DNA from: Ch128b sp964527925
Lineage (GTDB): Bacteria; Bacteroidota; Ignavibacteria; Ch128b
Assembly (NCBI GenBank): GCA_964527925.1
Contig: CAZGQO010000005.1
Coordinates: 103,494 to 167,493, forward strand
Direction: 5' to 3'
Length of the DNA stretch: 64,000 nucleotides
Shown here: piece by piece, positions 8,590-17,175 of the stretch
Numbering within the stretch: position 1 is the stretch's first letter
Layout of the letters: every line of letters begins with the position of its first letter
Program-made: the position numbers and the translations under genes
The notes under the pieces: generated by a model
Database searches by the model: none
The model's input: only the letters and a program-made list of their open reading frames with translations
What the model was told of the DNA's origin: nothing

Positions 8590-8673
8590 CTTTAACTCCT
8601 ATAAATTATTTCATGTTAATTTTTTCTTAAATTTACACAGAATTGATATTTCTTTTTCTAATGGAGAAAGTAT
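8590..8673. promoter_or_regulatory. Divergent promoter region between ygeY-like and ygfK-like genes
   Basis: Only 84 bases separate the two divergent starts, so promoters for both units must lie here unless they overlap the genes. I see AGGAG for the minus-strand gene and GGAGAAAG for the plus-strand gene, but no convincing -35/-10 pair and no clear operator palindrome. Confidence 0.4.
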
Positions 8674-11600
8674 ATGGCACTGCGAATGAAGACAGTAGAT
8701 TTTCAAAATCTTCTCAATTGGATTTTTAGTGAGTATGAAAGGCAAAAATCAATTTTTGGGATACCAGAAAAAAGATTTTTCAGAAAGAAAAATGATTCAA
8801 ATTTTAAAATTTTCAATGAAGTTATCGAAACGCCTTTTGGACCTGCTGCCGGACCACACACTCAATTGTCTCAAAATATTATAACATCATATTTAACTGG
8901 TGGAAGATTCATCGAATTAAAAACTGTTCAGGTGCTGGATAATCTTGAAATTGAAAAACCATGTATTGATGCAGAAGATGAAGGATATAATGTAGAATGG
9001 TCACAAGAATTATCTCTTCAGGAATCATATGACGAATATCTTAAGGCATGGGTAATTATTCATTTATTGAAAAAAGTTTTTAATCTCTCAAGCAGCGAAG
9101 ATCGAAGTTTTGTTTTCAATATGAGTGTGGGTTATGACCTAAATGGAATTAGATCGGAAAAAGTGGATCAATTTATAGAACTATTAAAAGATTCATCGAA
9201 AAGTAGTTTGTTCTATGACTATTTGGAACAATTGAAAGAGTTTATTAGAAGACAAAATTTTGTAAATCTATTTAACGAATCCATCACAGATTTAGTGAAT
9301 TATATTGATTCAATTCGTCCAGCCATTTCTTCATCGGTTACATTATCAACGATGCACGGCTGTCCAAGTCATGAAATTGAATCTATTGTAAAGTATTTAA
9401 TTAAAGAAAAAAATCTTCATGTCTATGTAAAACTGAATCCAACTTTACTTGGTTATGAAAGAGTTCGGGATTTATTGAATAGATTAGGATATAATTATCT
9501 GGAATTAAAGAAAGAATCTTTTGAACATGATTTGCAATTTCAAGATGCAATTCCAATGATTAGAGGATTAATGCAATTCGCAAAAGATCACAATAAAATT
9601 TTTGGAATAAAATTATCTAACACACTTGGAGTAAAAAATTCACTCGGACGATTACAAGGTGAAGAAATGTACTTGAGTGGCAGGGCACTATTTCCACTTA
9701 CTATTAATCTTGCTTACGAAATTACAAAGAAATTTGAAGGTAAAATTAACATCTCATATTCAGGCGGAGCTAATGTTCTTAATTCAAAAAAGATTGTTCA
9801 AACAGGAATTTATCCTGTTACTTATGCAACAGAATTGTTAAAGCCCGGTGGTTATTTGAGATTGAATCAAATTGTGGAAGATTTTGAAATAAATTTTAAT
9901 GTTTCTGAATATTCTGATAAAATCAATCTGGATCTCCTCAAAGATTTATGTGATTCAGTTTTCGAAGAAAATTATTACATAAAAGATTTCAAGGAGATTA
10001 CTTCGGTAAAGATTCCAGAAAAGTTGCCTTTGTATGATTGTTACATTGCACCCTGCGAATTTGCCTGTCCAATTCATCAAGATGTTTCTGAATATACTTT
10101 TCTTGTCTCTGAAGGAAGATACGAAGAAGCACTTGAAGTGATAATCGAAAAAAATCCAATCCCTCACATTACTGGTTACATTTGCGATCATCAATGCATG
10201 ACTAAATGTAATCGATGGGACTATGAAGTGGCTGTTCCAATCAGAGATATAAAAAAATTTGCAGCTGAAAAATCTTTCGATCAAGTAAAAAATAAGCTTA
10301 TTAAAGAATTTTTAACTCAATCGAATGGAATTAAAGTAGCAATTATCGGTGCAGGACCAGCTGGACTTTCTGCAGCTTATTTTCTTGCTCGAAGTGGATT
10401 TGATGTAACTATTTTTGAGAAGACTAACAAAGCCGGTGGGACTGTCAGACATACTATTCCACAATTTAGAATACCGCAAGAGGTTATTGATAAGGACATT
10501 GAGTTTATCCAGAATCTTGGTGCGAAGATAAATTATAACTCACCTGAAAATATTTCAATTCAAAAGTTAAAAAATTCAGGGTACAAATATATTTTCATAG
10601 GTATTGGTGCTGAAGTCCCTAAGGTTTTAAAAATCGATTCCGATTCTCAAAATATTTTTGATGCACTGGATTTCTTGAAACGATTTAACAAAAATGAAAA
10701 ATTAAATCTGGGCAAGTTCGTTGCTGTAATTGGCGGCGGAAATTCTGCCATGGATGCAGCAAGATCAGCCAGAAGAATTGATGGTGTTGAAAAAGTTTAT
10801 ATAGTTTATAGAAGAACAATAAAATATATGCCAGCTGATAAGGAAGAATTAGAAGCTGCTTTAGCAGATGGAGTTGAATTTTTAGAACTTCTTCAACCAA
10901 TTGAATTCAAAAAGGGTGTTTTGAAATGTCAGAAGATGAAACTTGGTGATTGGGATATTGATGGTAGACAAAAATCAATTCCTGTTGAAAACGAATTTTT
11001 TGAGTTAAGAGTCGACTCAATTATTACTGCAATTGGTGAGCAGACTGACTATAATTTCTTCATCAAGAATCAAATTAAAGTGAATGACGATGGAGAGATA
11101 ATTATTGACAAAAATTCAAATGAAACATTGATTGAAAATGTTTTTGTAGGAGGCGATGATCTTCGTGGACCAGCTACAGTAATAGAAGCTGTTTCAGATG
11201 GAAAGAAGTTCGCAGAAATAGTGATGAAACGAGAAGGAATTATTCTTCAGTTTGAATTGAAAAAGTCTTACAAGAGTGAAATGATAGAAAAGCAAATTCT
11301 GTCAAGAGGAAATTTAAGTTTTGAATTTGATGATATATTTTTTAGTGCATCAAAGTGTTTGTTATGTGATGCTGTTTGCAATAAATGTGTTGAAGTCTGT
11401 CCAAATCGTTCTAATATTCCTATTCATATTTCTGATGGTGATTTCAAAGATTTCTTTCAGATAATTCATATCGATAAAAGTTGTAATGAATGCGGTAATT
11501 GTGAAACATTCTGTCCTTATAATGGAAAACCATATCAAGATAAGATTACAATTTTCTCTGACAAAAACGATTTTCAACTGAGTAGTAACAAAGGTTTTTT

Positions 11601-11769
11601 GGCTATTAATGATACAATTTTGTATCGAACTGATTCTAAAAATTCCATTCAAAAAGTAAAAGTAGATGAATTATCTGAAATCGAAAACAAATCTTTTGAA
11701 GAAGAAGAAAAAAGACTACTGCTTGTGATTAGAGAAGTGATGAAGAATTATGAGTATTTGATTGGGTGA
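8674..11769 (+). CDS. ygfK: YgfK-like multidomain flavo-iron-sulfur oxidoreductase
   Basis: This 1031-residue protein matches YgfK, the so-called selenate reductase subunit of the E. coli purine cluster. The N-terminal half (about 1-430) is a dihydroorotate-dehydrogenase-like barrel. A cysteine cluster follows (CYIAPCEFACP near 456, then CDHQCMTKC) as in GltD-type Fer4_20 domains. Next come an FAD site (GAGPAGLSAAY near 554) and an NAD(P) site (GGGNSAMDAARSARR near 686). Two ferredoxin motifs end the chain (CLLCDAVCNKCVEVCP near 894 and CNECGNCETFCP near 940). It therefore looks like a soluble electron-transfer enzyme moving electrons between NAD(P)H and an unknown partner. It is divergent from ygeY-ygeW, which supports the family call. 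No xanthine dehydrogenase-like partner is present here. Confidence 0.88.
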   Translation: MALRMKTVDFQNLLNWIFSEYERQKSIFGIPEKRFFRKKNDSNFKIFNEVIETPFGPAAGPHTQLSQNIITSYLTGGRFIELKTVQVLDNLEIEKPCIDAEDEGYNVEWSQELSLQESYDEYLKAWVIIHLLKKVFNLSSSEDRSFVFNMSVGYDLNGIRSEKVDQFIELLKDSSKSSLFYDYLEQLKEFIRRQNFVNLFNESITDLVNYIDSIRPAISSSVTLSTMHGCPSHEIESIVKYLIKEKNLHVYVKLNPTLLGYERVRDLLNRLGYNYLELKKESFEHDLQFQDAIPMIRGLMQFAKDHNKIFGIKLSNTLGVKNSLGRLQGEEMYLSGRALFPLTINLAYEITKKFEGKINISYSGGANVLNSKKIVQTGIYPVTYATELLKPGGYLRLNQIVEDFEINFNVSEYSDKINLDLLKDLCDSVFEENYYIKDFKEITSVKIPEKLPLYDCYIAPCEFACPIHQDVSEYTFLVSEGRYEEALEVIIEKNPIPHITGYICDHQCMTKCNRWDYEVAVPIRDIKKFAAEKSFDQVKNKLIKEFLTQSNGIKVAIIGAGPAGLSAAYFLARSGFDVTIFEKTNKAGGTVRHTIPQFRIPQEVIDKDIEFIQNLGAKINYNSPENISIQKLKNSGYKYIFIGIGAEVPKVLKIDSDSQNIFDALDFLKRFNKNEKLNLGKFVAVIGGGNSAMDAARSARRIDGVEKVYIVYRRTIKYMPADKEELEAALADGVEFLELLQPIEFKKGVLKCQKMKLGDWDIDGRQKSIPVENEFFELRVDSIITAIGEQTDYNFFIKNQIKVNDDGEIIIDKNSNETLIENVFVGGDDLRGPATVIEAVSDGKKFAEIVMKREGIILQFELKKSYKSEMIEKQILSRGNLSFEFDDIFFSASKCLLCDAVCNKCVEVCPNRSNIPIHISDGDFKDFFQIIHIDKSCNECGNCETFCPYNGKPYQDKITIFSDKNDFQLSSNKGFLAINDTILYRTDSKNSIQKVKVDELSEIENKSFEEEEKRLLLVIREVMKNYEYLIG

Positions 11770-12026
11770 AGAATTGATTAATATTGATTGACTTTATTCC
11801 ATTAAATAACTTCTGATTTTTACAAAGAATTCATTTTAAGTCTAACATAGAAAAAGACTGATTAATCACGATTAACCTTGTTAAATAATCTATCATTAAA
11901 GATGAGAATGATTTCACTCAATGTTCATACTAATACTTAATCATCTCAACATTCTAAATTCATAGATACCAACTAATCACTCGACTCTACATCAATAATT
12001 TACATAAAGTAATTCTTAAAGGACCT

Positions 12027-13793
12027 TCAAACTATTTTCAAATGTAACTCTTTCAGTTGTTCTGGTTTTACTGGCGACGGTGAATTGTCCATCAACGAAA
12101 GTCCATTTGAAGTTTTTGGAAATGCAATCACATCTCTGATTGAATCCTCACCTGCAAAAAGCATTACCATTCTATCAAACCCGAAAGCAATTCCACCATG
12201 AGGCGGAGCTCCATATTTGAATGCATTCAGTAAAAATCCAAATTTTTCTTCAGCTTCTTCTTTTGAAATACCAAGAGCTTCAAACATTTTTGATTGAACT
12301 TCGGGTGTGTAAATTCTGATACTTCCACCTGCAATTTCATTTCCATTTAAAACAAGATCGTATGCTTTAGCTTTAACTTTGAGCGGATCAGTTGTCATCA
12401 ATTCTACATGTTCATCTTTGGGTGATGTAAATGGGTGATGCATTGCAACAAGTCGTTTCTCTTCCTCGCTGTATTCGAAAAGTGGAAAATCAGTCACCCA
12501 CAAAATTTTTGGTTCGTTTGAATTTTTAATTAAGTCCATCCGTCTTGCCATTTCAAGTCGAAGTGAACCCATTATGCTTAAAGCTTTCTTCCATTCTCCA
12601 GATTGAATTAGAATCAAATCGCCAGTTTCAGCGTTTATTTTTTCAATCAAGTTTTTCTGTTCCGCTTCAGAGAAAAATTTTAATGTTGGTGATTCGAGAC
12701 CATTTTCAGTCACTCTTATCCAGATTAATCCACTAGAACCTAATTTTTTAACAAAATCAGTTAATACATCAAGCTGATTTCTTGTGTAATTGCCGCAGCT
12801 CTTTGCATTTAATCCAGAAACAATCCCACCATTTTTGATTGCATCCCGGAACAATCTGAATTCACTTTGTTCGAATACTGAATTAAGGTTAACCATTTTC
12901 AAATCAAATCTTAAATCAGGTTTATCCGAACCATAAAATTCCATTGCTTCCTGATAGCTTAATCGCGGAAAAGGAGTTTTGATATCAATTCCAAGTGCTT
13001 CTTTGTAAAGAGTCTTCATCAGACCTTCAACAATTTCAAAAATATCTTCTTCATCAACAAAAGACATTTCCACATCTATTTGAGTAAACTCATACTGTCT
13101 ATCTGCTCTCAAATCTTCATCACGAAAACATTTTACAATCTGGAAATAACGATCAAATCCAGCGACCATTAAAATTTGTTTGTAAGTCTGAGGTGATTGT
13201 GGCAATGCATAAAAATGACCTTTGTGCAATCGACTTGGAACGAGAAAATCTCGAGCACCTTCAGGTGTTGACTTCATTAAAAACGGAGTTTCAATTTCAA
13301 GAAAATTATTTTGATCAAAATATCTTCTCACAATCTGATACATTTGATGACGCAAGATTAAATTCTTTTGCTTGGGTCTTCGTCGCAAGTCCAGGTATCT
13401 GTATTTCAATCGGATTTCTTCATTGGTATCAATTTGATCTTCAATTGGGAAAGGAGGAGTGAGTGATTTATTTAGAACAGTCAATTCGTCAATCATTACA
13501 TCAATTTGACCTGTTTCAAGATTTGGGTTTTCTGTCCCTTCTGGTCTTTTTCGCACCTTCCCTGTAACGGAAATAACCCACTCATTTCTGAGATCCTTTG
13601 CATCCTCGTGAGCTTTCTGATTGTAATTTGGTTCGAATACAATTTGAGTTTTTCCGTATCTATCTCGTAAATCTATAAAAATTACACCGCCTAAATCTCT
13701 TCGATTGTCAACCCAGCCATTTAAAGTTACTGTTTCTCCAATGTTGGATTCTCTTAATTCACCACAAGTATGAGTTCGTTTTTTGAATTTCAT
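12027..13793 (-). CDS. aspS: Aspartyl-tRNA synthetase
   Basis: This 588-residue bacterial class II enzyme charges tRNA with aspartate. The OB-fold anticodon-binding domain covers about residues 1-110. Motif 2 is seen as CFRDEDLRADRQ and motif 3 as GIAFGFDRMVMLF near the C-terminus, with the bacterial insertion (GAD-like) domain between them. In the RRDLGG loop of the anticodon domain the Leu matches the form I associate with enzymes specific for tRNA-Asp, not the His of non-discriminating forms. The length is normal. It stands alone and divergent from the amylase gene. Confidence 0.97.
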   Translation of the reverse strand: MKFKKRTHTCGELRESNIGETVTLNGWVDNRRDLGGVIFIDLRDRYGKTQIVFEPNYNQKAHEDAKDLRNEWVISVTGKVRKRPEGTENPNLETGQIDVMIDELTVLNKSLTPPFPIEDQIDTNEEIRLKYRYLDLRRRPKQKNLILRHQMYQIVRRYFDQNNFLEIETPFLMKSTPEGARDFLVPSRLHKGHFYALPQSPQTYKQILMVAGFDRYFQIVKCFRDEDLRADRQYEFTQIDVEMSFVDEEDIFEIVEGLMKTLYKEALGIDIKTPFPRLSYQEAMEFYGSDKPDLRFDLKMVNLNSVFEQSEFRLFRDAIKNGGIVSGLNAKSCGNYTRNQLDVLTDFVKKLGSSGLIWIRVTENGLESPTLKFFSEAEQKNLIEKINAETGDLILIQSGEWKKALSIMGSLRLEMARRMDLIKNSNEPKILWVTDFPLFEYSEEEKRLVAMHHPFTSPKDEHVELMTTDPLKVKAKAYDLVLNGNEIAGGSIRIYTPEVQSKMFEALGISKEEAEEKFGFLLNAFKYGAPPHGGIAFGFDRMVMLFAGEDSIRDVIAFPKTSNGLSLMDNSPSPVKPEQLKELHLKIV

Positions 13794-14116
13794 CTATGAA
13801 CCTTTGATTGTTTATCGTTTTGTTTTTCATGAATTCAATTGAAAATAAAGCTAAAAAAAAGGAATTCTATTTGCAAACTTGGAAGTTAAAACTGAAAAAA
13901 CTGAATATAGGATCAAACTTAAATTATGAGATAAGTTTTCATTTGAAATTATATTGATAAAATTTTATCACCTCTCTCATTTAAGAATTTTGTTTAATTA
14001 AAAATTTCCCCCTGTAAACTATCTGAACTCGTTTGTGTTTTATTTTTTTCCAATGATTTTTATAACCCTTTTTTGTTAAATTGTATCGGTGCATTCTTTA
14101 ATTAGATTGGATTTGA
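13794..14116. other. Intergenic region between divergent aspS and amylase genes
   Basis: This stretch of 323 very AT-rich bases must hold the promoters of aspS (minus) and the amylase gene (plus). I found no good TTGACA/TATAAT pair, no RNA gene and no open frame worth calling. TTTTTTGTTAAATTGTAT at about 14070-14087 is the most promoter-like stretch upstream of the amylase gene, but it is weak. Confidence 0.35.
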
Positions 14117-17100
14117 TTGATGTTAAAAAAATTATTTCATACACTTTTTTGTTTGTTAGTGCTGGCCATCCATTCATACTCGCAAACTCCAGCTGGTGAT
14201 ACTTACCTGCAAGCGTTTTACTGGAATGTTGTTACAAATGGAGTCTGGTGGGATAGCTTAACTGTTTTATCACCTAAAATTAAAAGTGCTGGCTTTTCGG
14301 CTATTTATATTCCGCCTCCTTCAAAGGGTGCTGGTGGTGGATTTTCAATGGGTTATGATATTTATGACCATTATGATTTTGGAGAATTCTATCAAAAGGG
14401 ATCAACAGAAACTCGATTTGGAAGCAAAGGAGAACTCGAAAGACTAATTAATACTTATAAGCTGATGGGTTTAGATGTTTGGGTTGATGTTGTATTAAAT
14501 CACACTGCCGGTGGAGAATTAAAATCTAAAAATAACTGCAGAACAGATTCTGCATATTTAATTTTTAATTATCCATTTGGAAGTAAAAGATTTCCAAAAA
14601 ACGCAAGTTCATTCAATCCAAGTGAGTATAATAATTGTAATCAATCACCTCCTTATAATGATAACTTTTTTTCATTTGCAAATGATAATTGTACAGATTG
14701 TCCTGATGTAAGAGACAGTTTAATTGTCTGGGGAATGTTTTTGAGAAATAATTTTCAATTTAGTGGTGCACGACTTGATGCTGTAAAGCATATCAATCCG
14801 TATTTCATCTCACAATTTGTTAATTCAGCATTTCCTAACAATTATGTTTTTGCCGAATACATTGGCAATGGTTTTGAGATTAAAAACTATTACAATCAAC
14901 TCGTAAATTTTGGTGCTGGACAGGTTTCTTTTTTAGACTTTCCACTTAGATATACATTAGCTGATATGTGCAATAATTCCTCTGGCAGTTTTGATATGCG
15001 TTCACTTGATTATGCAGGATTGATTTTTGGTCAGGGCATGTCCGGATTCAATGTAACCACTTTTGTTGAAAATCATGATTTTGATAGAACTGGATGGGAT
15101 GGAACGATCGATACAGCAGTTGGCGGTCATTCACCTATTTTCAGAGATAAACATCTGGCTTATGCTTTCATATTGTTTTCTGAAGGGAGACCGAGTGTTT
15201 TTTTCAAAGATTATTTTGATTATGGTTTGAGTGGATTGATAGATACATTAATTTTTATCAGACATAAATTTCTTGGTGGAAATACAACGCTAAGAAATGG
15301 ATTGGATCCATATTACATCAGACAGGATGGAAATCAAGACCAGGATTTACTTGCTAAGGATATTTATGTTGCACGAAGAAATAGCTGGCAGAATCAAATT
15401 GGTGGCTATATTGTAATTAATGATAATCCTTCTCAATGGATTGATGTGTGGGTTGATACTGATTTACCAGTCGGAACTGTCTATAAAGATTATACAGGTA
15501 AAGATGTAAATAAAGCTGTTGTGGGTCCAAAACCTGGTGGATCAAAAAATAGAATCAAACTCTGGGCTCCGCCGAGAAATTTTACGATTTATGTTCCTGA
15601 CACTACTCAATCAATCAATCATTCACCAGTACTAAGAAAGATAGATAAATTGTTCGCATATACTTTTTCAATGTTTGAATATAAGTTCCATGCTCAAGAT
15701 GCAAATAATGATTCTTTGACCTTTACTATTCAGAATAAACCACACTGGTTAAATTTCTTTCCGAATGGTTTGTTAAAAGGCATTCCTGTTCTTACTGATA
15801 CTGGTAAGTATGAGAATGTAATAATTACTGTCAATGATAATAAGGGTGGGACTGATGTGGATACATTTTTAATTGTCGTTTCATTAAACCACTTTCCTGT
15901 GATTGAAGATTTAAGAGATACGACAATATTTGTGACTCAAAGATTTGAACAACAAGTATCAGCATATGATATTGATAACGATACTTTGTTTTATACTTTC
16001 CTTCAAAAACCCATGTGGCTAAGTATTGATACACTGTCAGGAGTTCTTGCTGGAATTCCAGCTCCAGAAGATACTGGTTTATTTAATGTAATTATCAAAG
16101 TTTATGACAGCAAAGGTGGTGCAGATACTTCAAGTTTTAATGTTAATGTAAAACCGAAAAGAGATTCAATCATTTATACTTATGCAAAACCAAACATAGA
16201 TGGAAGAATTCAAATTGGTGAAAATGATTGGAGAGAAAATTGGCTTATTGTTGATGATCCAATTGGCGATTCTCGCTGGACTTTAGTAAATGAATTTGAT
16301 GATTTATTTATGACCTGGGATGCTGATAGTCTTTATTTAGGTGCAAAGTATACTTTAATTAACAACACACTGCAAATTTTTATTGATTGTGGATTGCCAA
16401 CTGGTGAAACAGACTTTAATAGCAATCGAGGTTACCTTGGTGCATTTCCAAGAAACTTTAGATTTCGATCTGAAGATAATATCGATTTGATGGTGGCTGC
16501 ATGGAATAGAGAAAAGCCACGAGTATTTAAAATTGTTGATTCAAATTCTGTTGAGATTTCAAATGGATGTTCTCGTTCTGGAACAACTGAAGCTGAAGTT
16601 GCAAACTCATGGAATTCAATTTATAATCTTGGACCTGGAAAAGTTCTTCCATATTCGAAACTAAAAATCGTTGGTGTAATTTCTGGTGGTGAAAATTGGG
16701 GTGCCGGTGATGCAGCTCCAGCTAATTGTGATGTAGAACTTTGTCCACCTGGAAACGATACACTCTATGCTGGTCCAGACAGTTTAATTACTCTATACAT
16801 CGCCGAGATTGATAAAAATGGGGATGGTATTCCTGATCCAACAGTTGTAATCTCTTCAATCGATGATTCGAATCAAATCGATAATTTACCGGATGGATTT
16901 TTAATCTCTGATATTTATCCTAATCCTTTTAATAATCAGGCGAAAATTAACATATTTATTGCAAGAGATGAATTTGTTGAAATCAAAGTTTATAATTTAA
17001 TTGGTGAAGAGATTTTTCAGTTATTAAATAATAAGCTTAGAAAAGGCTACCATTCTATTAATATTGACGGATCTGAATTATCGAGTGGAGTATATTTGGT

Positions 17101-17155
17101 TAGTGTCAGAATAGCTAATCATATCAAATTTAAAAAATTCGTTCTTATTAAATAA
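14117..17155 (+). CDS. Secreted GH13 alpha-amylase with Ig-like repeats and T9SS sorting domain
   Basis: This 1012-residue extracellular enzyme has a signal peptide (1-22). The four GH13 regions are visible: DVVLNH (124-129), GARLDAVKH with nucleophile Asp221, the acid/base Glu247 in FAEY, and FVENHD with His320/Asp321. The TIM barrel is short, as in bacterial amylases acting on alpha-1,4-glucan. Two cadherin-like/putative Ig repeats (about 497-585 and 585-680, each with a KGG(T/A)D end) follow. A CBM9/DOMON-like domain then starts with an IDG motif (WDADSLYL). The last 80 residues are a T9SS sorting domain (YPNPFNN, ending KKFVLIK). The next gene is 20 bases downstream and shares the CBM9-like signature, so the two are probably co-expressed. 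Confidence 0.9.
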   Translation: MMLKKLFHTLFCLLVLAIHSYSQTPAGDTYLQAFYWNVVTNGVWWDSLTVLSPKIKSAGFSAIYIPPPSKGAGGGFSMGYDIYDHYDFGEFYQKGSTETRFGSKGELERLINTYKLMGLDVWVDVVLNHTAGGELKSKNNCRTDSAYLIFNYPFGSKRFPKNASSFNPSEYNNCNQSPPYNDNFFSFANDNCTDCPDVRDSLIVWGMFLRNNFQFSGARLDAVKHINPYFISQFVNSAFPNNYVFAEYIGNGFEIKNYYNQLVNFGAGQVSFLDFPLRYTLADMCNNSSGSFDMRSLDYAGLIFGQGMSGFNVTTFVENHDFDRTGWDGTIDTAVGGHSPIFRDKHLAYAFILFSEGRPSVFFKDYFDYGLSGLIDTLIFIRHKFLGGNTTLRNGLDPYYIRQDGNQDQDLLAKDIYVARRNSWQNQIGGYIVINDNPSQWIDVWVDTDLPVGTVYKDYTGKDVNKAVVGPKPGGSKNRIKLWAPPRNFTIYVPDTTQSINHSPVLRKIDKLFAYTFSMFEYKFHAQDANNDSLTFTIQNKPHWLNFFPNGLLKGIPVLTDTGKYENVIITVNDNKGGTDVDTFLIVVSLNHFPVIEDLRDTTIFVTQRFEQQVSAYDIDNDTLFYTFLQKPMWLSIDTLSGVLAGIPAPEDTGLFNVIIKVYDSKGGADTSSFNVNVKPKRDSIIYTYAKPNIDGRIQIGENDWRENWLIVDDPIGDSRWTLVNEFDDLFMTWDADSLYLGAKYTLINNTLQIFIDCGLPTGETDFNSNRGYLGAFPRNFRFRSEDNIDLMVAAWNREKPRVFKIVDSNSVEISNGCSRSGTTEAEVANSWNSIYNLGPGKVLPYSKLKIVGVISGGENWGAGDAAPANCDVELCPPGNDTLYAGPDSLITLYIAEIDKNGDGIPDPTVVISSIDDSNQIDNLPDGFLISDIYPNPFNNQAKINIFIARDEFVEIKVYNLIGEEIFQLLNNKLRKGYHSINIDGSELSSGVYLVSVRIANHIKFKKFVLIK

Positions 17156-17175
17156 AACAAATAGTGAGGTGACAA

